A stretch of 64,000 nucleotides of DNA, from positions 1-64,000 of the forward strand of contig NZ_JAXOUF010000005.1 in NCBI RefSeq assembly GCF_034424805.1, written 5' to 3'. The notes beneath the pieces were generated by a model, which was given only the letters and a program-made list of their open reading frames with translations, was not told the DNA's origin and ran no database searches. This DNA comes from Labrys sedimenti. Its GTDB lineage: Bacteria; Pseudomonadota; Alphaproteobacteria; Rhizobiales; Labraceae. Every line of letters begins with the position of its first letter. The first letter of the stretch is position 1. A program made the translations under genes and the position numbers. Shown here piece by piece: positions 39,195 through 47,870 of this stretch.

Positions 39195-40361
39195 ATGACC
39201 GAGTTGCGATCGCCCCATTACGTCAATCCGGCTCCCTTCGACCCCTACGTCGCCAAGAAGATGACGGCCGAGGAGGAGCGCTTCTATCGCGCGTCCTCGG
39301 CCATGCTGATCTGGTGGAAGTTCCGGCGCAACCGGCCGGCCCTGTTCGCCGGCATCTTCCTGGCGCTGGTCTATCTGTCGCTGCCTTTCGTGGAGGTCAT
39401 CGCCCCCTATTCCCTGAACCAGCGCAACGCCGACTATCTCTATACGCCGCCGCAGAGCGTGCATCTGTTTCACGACGGGCAGTTCGTCGGCCCCTTCGTC
39501 TATCCCGTGAACTTCGCCATCCGCGACATCGAGAGCCCGCAATTTCCCGGCATCTACCAGGTCGACAAGACCAAGCCCCAGGCCCTGCGTTTCTTCTGCA
39601 GCGGCGAACGCTACAAGATGTGGGGCTTGTTCGAGGGCAATTTCCATCTGGTCTGCCCGCCCGAAAACGGCACCGCCTTCCTGCTCGGGACGGACCGGCT
39701 CGGCCGTGACATGCTCTCGCGCATCATCTATGGCGCCCGCATCTCCCTCACCGTGGGTCTGATCGGTATCGCGGTCTCCTTCACGATCGGCCTGACCCTG
39801 GGCGGCCTTGCCGGCTATGTCGGCGGTATCGTCGACGCCTTGGTGATGCGTCTGATCGAGGTGCTGCGCTCGCTGCCGGAACTGCCGCTCTGGCTCGCTT
39901 TGTCGGCCGCCCTGCCGGCCAATTGGAGCCCGGTGATCGTCTTTCTCGGCATCACCATCATTCTCGGCCTGCTCGACTGGCCGGGCCTGGCGCTGGCGGT
40001 GCGCTCGAAGGTGAAGTCGCTGCGCAACGAGGATTTCGTGCATGCCGCCGAAATGATGGGCGCCTCGCGATCGCGCATCATCGGCCGCCATCTCCTGCCC
40101 AATTTCATGAGCCACCTGATCGCCAGCGCCACCCTGTCGATCCCGGCGATGATTCTCGGCGAGACGGCGCTGTCCTTCCTCGGGCTCGGCCTGCGCCCGC
40201 CCGTGGTGAGCTGGGGCGTGCTGCTCAATTCCGCCCAGAATCTCGGCGCCATCAACCTCTATCCCTGGCTGCTGATCCCGATGATCCCGGTGATGCTGGT
40301 CGTGCTCGCCTTCAACTTCTTCGGTGACGGCCTCAGGGATGCGGCCGATCCTTATCATTAG
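39195..40361 (+). CDS. Peptide-type ABC transporter permease (DppC-like)
   Basis: A 388-residue permease, longer than usual DppC (about 300) because of an insertion of about 90 residues (about 75-160) after the first membrane helix, predicted periplasmic. LGTDRLGRDMLSRIIYGARI is the family OppC/DppC motif and EDFVHAAEMMGASRSRIIGR is the EAA loop. It ends the four-gene operon; the ArsR unit starts 96 bp downstream. The insertion resembles that of YejE-like permeases. Confidence 0.9.
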   Translation: MTELRSPHYVNPAPFDPYVAKKMTAEEERFYRASSAMLIWWKFRRNRPALFAGIFLALVYLSLPFVEVIAPYSLNQRNADYLYTPPQSVHLFHDGQFVGPFVYPVNFAIRDIESPQFPGIYQVDKTKPQALRFFCSGERYKMWGLFEGNFHLVCPPENGTAFLLGTDRLGRDMLSRIIYGARISLTVGLIGIAVSFTIGLTLGGLAGYVGGIVDALVMRLIEVLRSLPELPLWLALSAALPANWSPVIVFLGITIILGLLDWPGLALAVRSKVKSLRNEDFVHAAEMMGASRSRIIGRHLLPNFMSHLIASATLSIPAMILGETALSFLGLGLRPPVVSWGVLLNSAQNLGAINLYPWLLIPMIPVMLVVLAFNFFGDGLRDAADPYH

Positions 40362-40422
40362 GCGAGAGACTGGTTAGGCAGAGGCGGGACGGCAGGCCCG
40401 GCTCGAAGGCCGCTGCCTTGCT

Positions 40423-40458
40423 TTGACACTATCATCAGTTTCCACTAATGATAAGTCA
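40423..40458 (+). promoter_or_regulatory. ArsR-gene promoter with 10-bp dyad operator
   Basis: TTGACA (40423-40428), a 17-bp spacer and TAATGA (40446-40451) form a near-consensus promoter. TATCATCAGT-TTCC-ACTAATGATA (40430-40453) is a 10-bp inverted repeat with one mismatch, covering the spacer and -10. The expected transcription start falls at about 40458, the A of the arsR ATG, and no Shine-Dalgarno sequence is present, so the message may be leaderless. Confidence 0.72.
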
Positions 40459-40775
40459 TGACTGTTGATAGCGCGCAACTCGCTGCTCTTGGCGACCAGA
40501 CCCGTCGAATGATCTTCGAACTGATCGCGGAGCGACCGCGCTCCGTTGCCGAGATCACCCGGCATGTTTCGGTCTCGCAATCGGCCGTCTCGCAGCATCT
40601 GAAGGTACTGCGTGAATCTCGGCTCGTGCGCTCGGAACCGAAAGGGGCGAGCAACATCTACCACATCGATCCCGACGGACTTGGCCAGATGCGTGCCTGG
40701 CTCGACCGATTCTGGAGCGACACCCTGACGGCCTACAAAATTGCCGTCGAGCAGCCGGCGGAGGAACTGCAATGA
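40458..40775 (+). CDS. ArsR-family transcriptional regulator
   Basis: A 105-residue winged-helix repressor: MTVDSAQLAALGDQTRRMIF, then SVAEITRHVSVSQSAVSQHL as the HTH (about 33-52), then KVLRESRLVRSEPKGASNIY as the wing. No metal-binding ELCVCDL motif is present, so it is of the SdpR-like, non-metal type. It overlaps the SRPBCC gene by 4 bases, the common ArsR-SRPBCC pairing. Autoregulation through the dyad at 40430-40453 is likely. Confidence 0.92.
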   Translation: MTVDSAQLAALGDQTRRMIFELIAERPRSVAEITRHVSVSQSAVSQHLKVLRESRLVRSEPKGASNIYHIDPDGLGQMRAWLDRFWSDTLTAYKIAVEQPAEELQ

Positions 40776-41257
40776 GCCTTCATGTAACGCCCTCACCCGT
40801 GAAGCAATCAATCGTGGTCGAGGCGCCGATCGAGCGCGCCTTCAAGGTCTTCACCGAACAATTCGGCAGTTTCAAGCCCCGTGAGCACAATCTGCTTGGC
40901 GTCGAGATCGCCGAAACCGTGTTTGAGCCGCGGGTCGGCGGCCATATCTATGACCGCGGCGTCGACGGCAGCGAATGCCGCTGGGCACGCGTGCTGGCCT
41001 ATGAGCCACCTCGTCGGGTGCTGCTGAGTTGGGACATCAACCCGCGATGGCAGATCGAGACCGATCCGGAAAAGACCAGCGAATGGGAGGTGCAGTTCAT
41101 CGCCGAGACGGCGAGCCGCACCCGTGTCGAGCTCGAGCATCGGAAGCTGGAGCGCCACGGCCAAGGCTGGGAAAGCGTGCGCGATGGCGTTGCCGGCGAC
41201 CAGGGGTGGCCGCTCTATCTGCGGCGCTTCGCGGAGTTGGTGGCCGGCCAGGCCTGA
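40772..41257 (+). CDS. SRPBCC (AHSA1-like) domain protein
   Basis: A 161-residue protein with the START-like fold: IVVEAPIERAFKVFTEQFGS, VGGHIYDRGVDGSECRWARV, and VLLSWDIN. AHSA1-like proteins coupled to ArsR genes bind small hydrophobic ligands or act in stress; specific roles are mostly unknown. It is translationally coupled to arsR (ATGA). Confidence 0.9.
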   Translation: MSLHVTPSPVKQSIVVEAPIERAFKVFTEQFGSFKPREHNLLGVEIAETVFEPRVGGHIYDRGVDGSECRWARVLAYEPPRRVLLSWDINPRWQIETDPEKTSEWEVQFIAETASRTRVELEHRKLERHGQGWESVRDGVAGDQGWPLYLRRFAELVAGQA

Positions 41258-41309
41258 TGCCGGCCTGCTCCATTCCGACCTCACCGTGGCTCGAACCCGT
41301 GGAGATCAC

Positions 41310-41723
41310 ATGGCAGCCTACACCTTCAGCATCATCGGGGTGCTCGCACTCTGCCTGACCTCGATCGCCTTGGCCATCAACTCGGGATACTCCAAGGGCC
41401 GGGCCGGCGTGCTCTCCGGCCCGATACTTCCGGCCGCCGACGAAAACCCGCTCTTCCGCATCGACCGTGCACATCTGAACTCGGTGGAGGCGCTGGCCCC
41501 CTTCGTCGTACCAGCCGTGCTGGCGATGATGCTAGGTGTGGGGCCGGCCCTGCTCGCGACCTTGGTCTGGCTCTACGTCCTGGTCCGGTTGGCCCATGTG
41601 GCGATCTACCTGCGCGGCGGCAACGCGGCGAAGGGCGGCAGTGTGCGAACCATTCTCTATATCGCCGGCTGCATAGTCACCGTGATCCTCATCGTCGTGA
41701 CCGGATGGGTCGCCATCGCCTGA
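41310..41723 (+). CDS. MAPEG-family membrane protein
   Basis: A 137-residue protein with four hydrophobic segments: YTFSIIGVLALCLTSIALAI, ALAPFVVPAVLAMMLGVGPA, LATLVWLYVLVRLAHVAIYL and ILYIAGCIVTVILIVVTGWV. RAHLNSVEALAPF and VWLYVLVRLAHVAIYL match MAPEG (membrane-associated eicosanoid/glutathione metabolism). GGAG lies 6 bases before ATG. It is 52 bp after the SRPBCC gene and probably in the same operon. Bacterial MAPEG members often have glutathione-dependent activity. Confidence 0.85.
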   Translation: MAAYTFSIIGVLALCLTSIALAINSGYSKGRAGVLSGPILPAADENPLFRIDRAHLNSVEALAPFVVPAVLAMMLGVGPALLATLVWLYVLVRLAHVAIYLRGGNAAKGGSVRTILYIAGCIVTVILIVVTGWVAIA

Positions 41724-41767
41724 GGAACCGGTAGCTGACCATCCCTGGCCTCGGGTTCCGCACAGCC

Positions 41768-42982
41768 TCAGGCCGCCTCCCAAGTCGGGAAGGGATCGCT
41801 GAGGTGGCGATAGGCCTGCGGGTCGAAGCGGCTCCCGCCGGCAGGCTGCACAAGGCAATCGTCCAGGGCCTTGCGGATCGCGGCCTCATCCAGGCCGGTG
41901 CCGATAAAGACCAGTTCCTGGCGCCGGTCGCCCCAGACGTCGTCCCAGTTGCGCTTGAGGATACGCCACCAATCGGGATGATCGGGCCAATGCCGCCGCG
42001 GGATGGCCGCCCACCAATGCCCCATCGCGCTCACGCGGGCGATGGCGCCGGCCAGCGAGAACTCGCCCACCCAGTCGGGCCGCGTCGCCAGCCAGAAATG
42101 GCCCTTGGCCCGGATCAGGCCCGGCCAGGTCCTCTCGACTAAGGCGTTGAACTTGTCGGGATCGAAAGGCCGCCGCGCGCGATAGACGAAGCTGGCGATG
42201 CCATATTCCTCCGTCTCCGGCACGTGGTCGGCGAAGCCGTAGAGTTCCTTGTACCAGAGCGGATGGCGCTGCGCCTTCTCCTCGTCGAACAGGCCGGTAT
42301 CGAGCACGGCATCGAGCGCAACCTTGCCGAAATCAGTCTCCACGATGCGTGCATCGGCATTCAGGGCCTGCACGACCTTGCGCACCAAGGCGAGCCGATC
42401 GGCAGAGACCTGCGCGGCCTTGTTGATCACCACGACATCGGCGAACTCGATCTGCTCGACCAGGAGATCGACGATGGTGCGCTCGTCCCCGGCTCCCGCC
42501 GTTTCGCCACGATCACGCAGGAAATCATTGGAGCCGTAGTCGGCCAGCAGGTTCGCCGCATCGACGACCGTGACCATGGTGTCGAGGCAGGCGACATCGG
42601 AAAGGCTCACGCCCGCCTCGTCGCGGAAGGAGAAGGTGCTGGCGACCGGCAGCGGCTCGGCAATGCCGGTGCCCTCGATCAGGAGATAGTCGAAGCGGCC
42701 TTCCTCGCTCAGGCGCCGGACCTCGGAAACCAGGTCGTCGCGCAAGGTGCAGCAAATGCAGCCATTGGTCATCTCCACCAGCTTCTCGTCGGTCCGCGAC
42801 AGGCCGCTGCCGCCGTCACGCACCAGATCGGCATCGATATTGACCTCGCTCATGTCGTTGACGATCACCGCGACCCGCCGGCCCTCCCGGTTGTTGAGGA
42901 CATGGTTCAGCAGGGTGGTCTTGCCTGCCCCCAGAAACCCCGACAGCACGGTGACCGGCAGCCTCTTGTCTTCGATCTCCAT
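41768..42982 (-). CDS. CobW/COG0523-family zinc-associated GTPase
   Basis: A 404-residue metallochaperone-type GTPase. Walker A is GFLGAGKTT (15-23). The metal-binding motif NGCICCTLR (C75, C77, C78) and VVVINKAAQVS (NKxx, guanine-binding) are present; the C-terminal CobW_C domain has RAKGHFWLATRP. ATG 42982 has GGAG 6 bases upstream. A perfect Zur-box palindrome overlaps its promoter, placing it in the zinc-limitation (ZigA/ZagA/YciC-like) group, where it is made when zinc is low and may deliver zinc to essential enzymes. Confidence 0.92.
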   Translation of the reverse strand: MEIEDKRLPVTVLSGFLGAGKTTLLNHVLNNREGRRVAVIVNDMSEVNIDADLVRDGGSGLSRTDEKLVEMTNGCICCTLRDDLVSEVRRLSEEGRFDYLLIEGTGIAEPLPVASTFSFRDEAGVSLSDVACLDTMVTVVDAANLLADYGSNDFLRDRGETAGAGDERTIVDLLVEQIEFADVVVINKAAQVSADRLALVRKVVQALNADARIVETDFGKVALDAVLDTGLFDEEKAQRHPLWYKELYGFADHVPETEEYGIASFVYRARRPFDPDKFNALVERTWPGLIRAKGHFWLATRPDWVGEFSLAGAIARVSAMGHWWAAIPRRHWPDHPDWWRILKRNWDDVWGDRRQELVFIGTGLDEAAIRKALDDCLVQPAGGSRFDPQAYRHLSDPFPTWEAA

Positions 42983-42990
42983 AATGACTC

Positions 42991-43023
42991 CATAGGTAAT
43001 GTTATAACATAACATTACCTATG
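42991..43023. promoter_or_regulatory. Zur box
   Basis: A perfect 15-bp inverted repeat (left arm CATAGGTAATGTTAT, 42991-43005; right arm ATAACATTACCTATG, 43009-43023) with a 3-bp centre AAC. GTAATGTTATAACAT fits the alphaproteobacterial Zur consensus. It ends 9 bp before the COG0523 GTPase start. The divergent nucleotide-sugar dehydrogenase begins 123 bp away on the other side and might also be affected. Confidence 0.85.
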
Positions 43024-43145
43024 GCTTTGCTGCTTGGCAAGCCGCTTCGGCGTCGAGAGGCGTGAACCCACCGGAGGGGCAATCGAACCTTGACGATGCG
43101 CAACGTCCGCTTGCCTTCCGTCCCGCCCTGGCGGATATGCAAGAC

Positions 43146-44483
43146 ATGCAGTCCCCGCTTGCCTCCGCCCTCCTCGCCCGCATCCAAACACGACAGGCCG
43201 TGATCGGCATCATTGGTCTCGGCTATGTCGGCCTGCCGCTCGCCACCGCCATTGCCGGCGTCGGTTTCAAAGTGCTGGGTTTCGACATCGATCTCAGGCG
43301 CGTGGCGGCCCTCAACCAGGGCGACGGGCTGATCAGGCACATCTCCAACGCGCCGATCCGCGAGGCCATCGCCAAGGGCCTGTTCGAGGCTACCGCCGAT
43401 TTCGCCCGGCTCGACGAGCCGGATGCCATCCTCGTCTGCGTGCCGACGCCGCTGACGCGCCAGCGCGAGCCCGACATGTCCTATGTCGCCAACTCGACTG
43501 CCTCGATCGCGAAAAAGCTCCGGCGCGGCCAGCTCGTCATCCTGGAATCCTCGACCTGGCCCGGCACCACAGAGGAACTGATGAAGCCGGTGCTGGAGGC
43601 TGCCGGCCTCGTCTGCGGCCAGGATTTCTTCCTCGCCTTCTCGCCCGAGCGCGAGGATCCTGGCAATCCGGTTTACGGCACCCAGAACATTCCCAAGGTC
43701 GTCGGGGGCGACGGCGCCGACGCGCTCGCCTTGGCCAAGACCCTCTACGACGCCTTCGTGAGCGCCACCGTGCCGGTCTCCTCGCCGGCGGCGGCGGAGG
43801 CTGTCAAGCTCACCGAGAACATCTTCCGCTCGGTGAACATCGCCCTCGTCAACGAATTGAAGGTGATCTACGACGCCATGGGCCTCGATGTCTGGGAAAT
43901 CATCGAGGCCGCCAAGACCAAGCCCTTCGGCTACATGCCCTTCTATCCCGGCCCCGGGCTCGGCGGGCACTGCATCCCGATCGATCCCTTCTATCTGACC
44001 TGGAAGGCGCGGGAGTTCGACATCGCCACGCGCTTCATCGAGCTGGCCGGCCAGATCAACACCGCCATGCCCCGCCATGTCGTCGACCGGCTGGCGGAGG
44101 CGCTCGACAAGCGCTTCAAGCGCGGCCTCAACGGTGCCCGCGTCCTGCTGATCGGCATCGCCTACAAGAAGAACGTCGACGACACCCGGGAGAGCGCCTC
44201 GTTCAAGCTGATCGAGATCCTGGAGGAGCGCGGGGCGCAGGCCGATTTCCACGATCCCCATGCCCAGGTGATCCCGAAGACGCGCGAGCATGCCGCCCTT
44301 GCCGGCCGCCGTTCGGTGGCACTCTCTCCCGAGATCCTTGCCGGCTATGACGCCGTGCTGGTCGCCACCGACCATGACGGCATCGATTACGGCCTGGTCG
44401 CCAGTGCCGCCCGGCTGGTGGTCGACACCCGCAATGCCTGCGCCAAGGCCGGCGCCGACATGGCGAAGGTGGTCAAGGCGTAG
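43146..44483 (+). CDS. Nucleotide-sugar (UDP-GlcNAc/UDP-Glc type) 6-dehydrogenase
   Basis: A 445-residue NAD-dependent enzyme oxidising C6 of a UDP sugar to a uronate. The N-terminal Rossmann loop is IGIIGLGYVGLPLATAIAGV. The catalytic cysteine lies in PGPGLGGHCIPIDPFYL, and KLTENIFRSVNIALVNELK and AYKKNVDDTRESASFKL are family motifs. The GHCIPIDPFYL form and length fit WbpA/TviB-like UDP-N-acetylglucosamine dehydrogenases better than simple Ugd. ATG 43146 gives a 22-residue lead-in as in homologues; upstream GTG 43062 and ATG 43137 are alternatives. It supplies precursors for surface glycans. Confidence 0.85.
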   Translation: MQSPLASALLARIQTRQAVIGIIGLGYVGLPLATAIAGVGFKVLGFDIDLRRVAALNQGDGLIRHISNAPIREAIAKGLFEATADFARLDEPDAILVCVPTPLTRQREPDMSYVANSTASIAKKLRRGQLVILESSTWPGTTEELMKPVLEAAGLVCGQDFFLAFSPEREDPGNPVYGTQNIPKVVGGDGADALALAKTLYDAFVSATVPVSSPAAAEAVKLTENIFRSVNIALVNELKVIYDAMGLDVWEIIEAAKTKPFGYMPFYPGPGLGGHCIPIDPFYLTWKAREFDIATRFIELAGQINTAMPRHVVDRLAEALDKRFKRGLNGARVLLIGIAYKKNVDDTRESASFKLIEILEERGAQADFHDPHAQVIPKTREHAALAGRRSVALSPEILAGYDAVLVATDHDGIDYGLVASAARLVVDTRNACAKAGADMAKVVKA

Positions 44484-44485
44484 AT

Positions 44486-44592
44486 CCTGGGAGCGCGGAC
44501 TTCTCAGCGACATGCTGGCATGTCGCGATGTCCGCGCTTGGAAACACCGCGTTTGCTGAAAGGAAGAGCAGACTGGAAGTCCGCGCTCCAGG
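44486..44592. terminator. Inverted repeat between convergent dehydrogenase and fmdB genes
   Basis: CCTGG-GAGCGCGGACTTC (44486-44503) pairs with GAAGTCCGCGCTCCAGG (44576-44592). Inside, CGACATGC-TG-GCATGTCG is a perfect 8-bp hairpin. The element fills the 112-bp gap and is placed to terminate both transcripts. The nested layout resembles 6868-6932 and 46985-47088. Confidence 0.6.
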
Positions 44593-44595
44593 AAT

Positions 44596-44895
44596 TCAAT
44601 GCCCGATCATCCATTTGTGACGAGTGGAGGGGCCCTTCTTGCCGACCTTGCAGATTCCGCAGCCGCAACCGGCGAGGTGGGCCTTCTTCACCACTTTCGG
44701 CTCGGTACCGCTCTTTTCCGAACGGGCAAGCGCTCGGCGCAGCGTGCCGTTCATCAGGCTGAGCTGCGGGGCGGCGACGTCGCGCTGGCCGGGCTCGCTG
44801 CAGGTCGGGCAGGCGCAGGCCTTGCCGGCATCCGCCATCGGCACCCATTCGTCGAAGGGACCGCAATCGTCACAGACATAGTTGTAAAGCGGCAT
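44596..44895 (-). CDS. fmdB: FmdB-type zinc-ribbon protein
   Basis: A 99-residue protein beginning MPLYNYVCDDCGPFDEWVPM, the FmdB zinc-ribbon: two CxxC pairs (CDDC and CPTC). A second cysteine group GCGCGICK lies near the C-terminus. ATG 44895 has GGAG 6 bases upstream. In Methylophilus FmdB is linked to control of formamidase. Here it is the third gene after fmdA and the AmiS/UreI channel, in the same direction. Confidence 0.88.
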   Translation of the reverse strand: MPLYNYVCDDCGPFDEWVPMADAGKACACPTCSEPGQRDVAAPQLSLMNGTLRRALARSEKSGTEPKVVKKAHLAGCGCGICKVGKKGPSTRHKWMIGH

Positions 44896-44949
44896 GGTTC
44901 TCTCCAACCGATACGCGGAAGATGCCGCGGGGCGTACCCCGCGGCCGGT

Positions 44950-45462
44950 TCACAGCTTGCCTTCCAGCAGCAGCAGGCCCGGGATCCAGCCGGTGACGAT
45001 GCCGGACGCCACGGTCGCCAGCCCCGTCACCTTGAGGATCGGGCGCTTGAGCGCCAGCAGCAGGAAATACATGAACCAGAGCACGGCCCAGATCGCCCAG
45101 TTCAGGCCGAGCCAGGTATCGGTCAGGCTCTGGGCCGAGGTCAGGCCCTGGACGGCGATGGGCACGACAGTGACGGCCACGAACAGGCTGAACCAGCCCA
45201 GGCCCCGGCCGTCGACCGTCACCACCCGGTTGTAAGCGACCCACAGATAGGTGGTGGTGAACAACAGCGTCAGGGCCGCCGCTTTGATCGAGGCGGCATC
45301 GGCCTTGGCGCCGAAGGCCGACGACAGGGCGACGCACAAGGTGACGAAGCCGGAGACCACGTTGATGACGACGATCTCCTTGTCGTCGATCCTGCCCATG
45401 AGCCACAAGCCGTTCAGGAACAGGACGGCACCCACGTAAAGCAATGCAAATCCGAGCAGCAT
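44950..45462 (-). CDS. AmiS/UreI-family amide or urea channel
   Basis: A 170-residue membrane protein with about six hydrophobic segments: MLLGFALLYVGAVLFLNGLW is the family N-terminus, with LWLMGRIDDKEIVVINVVSG, TYLWVAYNRV and NWAIWAVLWFMYFLLLALKR following. Family members pass short-chain amides or urea. Placed between fmdA and fmdB it probably admits formamide. GAGGAAAC lies upstream of ATG 45462. Confidence 0.9.
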   Translation of the reverse strand: MLLGFALLYVGAVLFLNGLWLMGRIDDKEIVVINVVSGFVTLCVALSSAFGAKADAASIKAAALTLLFTTTYLWVAYNRVVTVDGRGLGWFSLFVAVTVVPIAVQGLTSAQSLTDTWLGLNWAIWAVLWFMYFLLLALKRPILKVTGLATVASGIVTGWIPGLLLLEGKL

Positions 45463-45548
45463 GATCGCGTTTCCTCTACACGCAACGCGCCGGCCGGAGA
45501 TGGCAGTCCGGCCGAGGCGCTGGTTTCATGATGTGTGCGAGGCGATGA

Positions 45549-46775
45549 TCAGCTGGTCCTGGCGACGTCGGCACCCGAGACCTTCTTGGTCGGACCCGAC
45601 GCGTTCGGATTGATGTCGAAGTCGAAGATGGCCGTGGGAATGGCCAGTGTCGCGCAGACATTGGGGATGTCGACGATGCCGGCGATCCGCCCTTCCACCG
45701 GCGCAGTGCCCAGGATCGAGTAGGCCTGTTCGCCCGAATAGCCGAACTTCTTGAGATATTCGATGGCATTGAGGCAGGCGCGCCGATAGGCGACATGGGC
45801 ATCGAGATAATATTGCTCGCCCGTATGCTCGTCGACCGAGATGCCCTCGAAGATGAGGTAGTCGTCGAAATGCGGGTCGATCGGGCTCGGCTTGAAGATG
45901 GGGTTGATGATGCCGTATTTGGCCATGCCGCCCTTGATGACATCGACGCTGATGTCGATCCAGCCGGCCATCTCGATGGCGCCGCAGAAGGTGATCTCGC
46001 CATCGCCCTGGGAGAAGTGGATGTCTCCCATCGAAAGGCCGCCGCCCTTCACATAGACGGGGAAGTAGACCTTGGAGCCGCGCGACAGGTTCTTGATGTC
46101 GCAATTGCCGCCATGCTCGCGCGGCGGCACCGTGCGCCAGGCTTCGGCAGCCGCCCTGTGGGCGGCGTCGCCCGTCATCTGGCCCATCAGCGCCGTATCG
46201 CCGAACGGAAGTGCGGCGAGCGGCGGCACGCGCTCGGGATCGGTCGCGACCAATGCCGCCTCGCGCCGGTTGGCCTCGGCCAGCAGCTTGTGGTCGGGCA
46301 GGCAGCCGATCAGGCCGGGATGGATCAGGCCTGGATAGCGCACGCCGGGCACATGGCGCGAGGTGGTGTAGATGCCCTTGAAATCCCAGATCGACTTGGT
46401 GGCGTTGGGATAGTGCTCGGTGAGGAAGCCGCCGCCATTTTCCTTGGCGAACAGGCCGTTGAAGCCCCATTCCGAATCCGGCAGGGCGCCGATGTCGAGG
46501 ATGTCGACGACCAGGAGGTCGCCGGGCTCGGCACCCTCGACCCCGAACGGGCCGGAGAGATAATGCACGCGGGTGAGGTTGACGTCGCGCACGTCGTTGG
46601 CGCTGTTGTTGTTGCCGATCTGACCGCCGGTCCAGTCATAGCACTCGACGCGGAACACGTCGCCGGGCTTGAAGGTCTCGACCATCGGAATATCGGGATG
46701 CCAGCGATTGTGGGTCTTGATCGCCTGGTCCTCGGGTGCCTTTTTCAGATCGACGGAGAATACGGTCTTGGGCAT
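45549..46775 (-). CDS. fmdA: Formamidase
   Basis: A 408-residue acetamidase/formamidase family enzyme that hydrolyses formamide to formate and ammonium. The N-terminus is KTVFSVDLKKAPEDQAIKTH; family motifs include NRWHPDIP, FRVECYDWTGGQIGNNNSAN, GDLLVVDILDIGALP and MGDIHFSQGDGEITFCGAIE. Length fits FmdA. GAGGAGGAACC precedes ATG 46775. It heads fmdA-amiS-fmdB and is divergent from an OmpR-type regulator, so nitrogen-source control by that regulator is plausible. Confidence 0.93.
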   Translation of the reverse strand: MPKTVFSVDLKKAPEDQAIKTHNRWHPDIPMVETFKPGDVFRVECYDWTGGQIGNNNSANDVRDVNLTRVHYLSGPFGVEGAEPGDLLVVDILDIGALPDSEWGFNGLFAKENGGGFLTEHYPNATKSIWDFKGIYTTSRHVPGVRYPGLIHPGLIGCLPDHKLLAEANRREAALVATDPERVPPLAALPFGDTALMGQMTGDAAHRAAAEAWRTVPPREHGGNCDIKNLSRGSKVYFPVYVKGGGLSMGDIHFSQGDGEITFCGAIEMAGWIDISVDVIKGGMAKYGIINPIFKPSPIDPHFDDYLIFEGISVDEHTGEQYYLDAHVAYRRACLNAIEYLKKFGYSGEQAYSILGTAPVEGRIAGIVDIPNVCATLAIPTAIFDFDINPNASGPTKKVSGADVARTS

Positions 46776-47128
46776 CGGTTCCTCCTCCTGGGGCCGGCCT
46801 GCGGGGTACTCCGGGCCGAACCGTCACGATGTTCTGTGCCCGCGCCGCAAGGGGCCGCCGGGCCGTTCGTGCAAAGGGAGCCTAGGCGGGCCCTGTAACC
46901 GCCATGAATCGTCCGACCACGGTTTGTGTAATTTTTTGTAACCGGAAAGGCCTGCGCTTCTGCGACAAGCATCCCGGTTTCAGGGGCGGACGGGACATCC
47001 GCGGTCCCAGCCGCATCGTTTCCCATGCAATTCCAGCAAGGTTCGCGCCGGAAATGTCGCGGCTGGGACCGCGGACGTCCCGTCCGCCCATCTCGACCCC
47101 GGCCAGCAATACGACTATCCTGCCCGCC
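46776..47128. promoter_or_regulatory. 353-bp divergent region of fmdA and response-regulator genes
   Basis: No gene is seen. An AT-rich stretch near 46918-46940 (GTTTGTGTAATTTTTTGTAA) is the likely fmdA control region. The right half is occupied by the palindromic repeat at 46985-47088. Confidence 0.5.
46985..47088. repeat. 30-bp-arm palindromic repeat
   Basis: The left arm (46985-47014, GGCGGACGGGACATCCGCGG...) and right arm (47059-47088) are complementary at 29 of 30 positions, separated by 44 bases. The half-sites GGGACATCC/GGACGTCCC give nested pairing. It lies 40 bp upstream of the response-regulator start. Confidence 0.7.
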
Positions 47129-47869
47129 ATGCCTGCAGCCGACACCAAGTCTCGCATCCTCGTCGTCGATGACGATCATCGGCTGTGCCGCTTTCTGGAG
47201 AAATTCCTGGCCAGCGAAGGCTATGCCACCGCCAGCGCCAATGAGGGGCGGGCCATGCGCCGGGCCATGGCCGACGAGAGCTTCGACCTGGTGATCCTCG
47301 ACCTGACCTTCCCCGCCGGGGAAGACGGCCTCAGCCTGGCGCGCGCCCTGCGCAGCCAATACGACCTGCCGGTGATCATGCTGTCCGGCAAGAACAGCAC
47401 CATCGACAAGGTGGTCTGCCTGGAACTGGGTGCCGACGACTACATCACCAAGCCTTTCGAGCCGCGCGAATTGCTGGCCCGGGTCCGCACGGTGCTGCGC
47501 CGCTTCGCCCGCCGCATCAACCTGCCCGAAACAGTGGAGCCCAACGCCTCGCCCGCCATTCGCTTCGCCGGCTGGCAGCTCGATCCCTCGCGCTACGAGC
47601 TCTCCTCGCCGCAGGGCGAGCGCGTACGCCTGACCAGCCAGGAGTTCCAGATCCTGTCGGCCCTGGTCGAACGACGCGGGCGCATCCTCTCGCGCGACCA
47701 GATCCTCGATATCGTCGCCAATCGCAGCTGGACGCCCTATGACCGCAGCATCGACGTGCTGATCGGCAAGATCCGCCGCAAGCTGCGCGACGATGTGCGC
47801 GACGCCCAATATATCAAGACCATCCGCGGCGTCGGCTACATGTTCGCGGCGGAGGCGCGGGGCGAGTAG
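47129..47869 (+). CDS. OmpR/PhoB-family response regulator
   Basis: A 246-residue regulator. The receiver domain (8-120) has acidic VVDDDHR, phospho-acceptor Asp58 in LVILDLTFP, and the conserved Lys in DYITKPFEP. The winged-helix domain (about 145-240) has LTSQEFQILSALVERRGRIL, SRDQILDIV and SIDVLIGKIRRKL. The start was set by family length. It faces fmdA divergently and converges on the two kinase genes, so it is the probable output of that sensor set. Confidence 0.9.
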   Translation: MPAADTKSRILVVDDDHRLCRFLEKFLASEGYATASANEGRAMRRAMADESFDLVILDLTFPAGEDGLSLARALRSQYDLPVIMLSGKNSTIDKVVCLELGADDYITKPFEPRELLARVRTVLRRFARRINLPETVEPNASPAIRFAGWQLDPSRYELSSPQGERVRLTSQEFQILSALVERRGRILSRDQILDIVANRSWTPYDRSIDVLIGKIRRKLRDDVRDAQYIKTIRGVGYMFAAEARGE

Positions 47870-47870
47870 G

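Noticed and set aside
40374..40811. 145-codon minus-strand frame
   Set aside because: Antisense to the ArsR gene, which has a clear HTH and promoter.
46669..46941. Small plus-strand frame over the fmdA start
   Set aside because: No domain, overlaps fmdA and its promoter; composition of a shadow frame.
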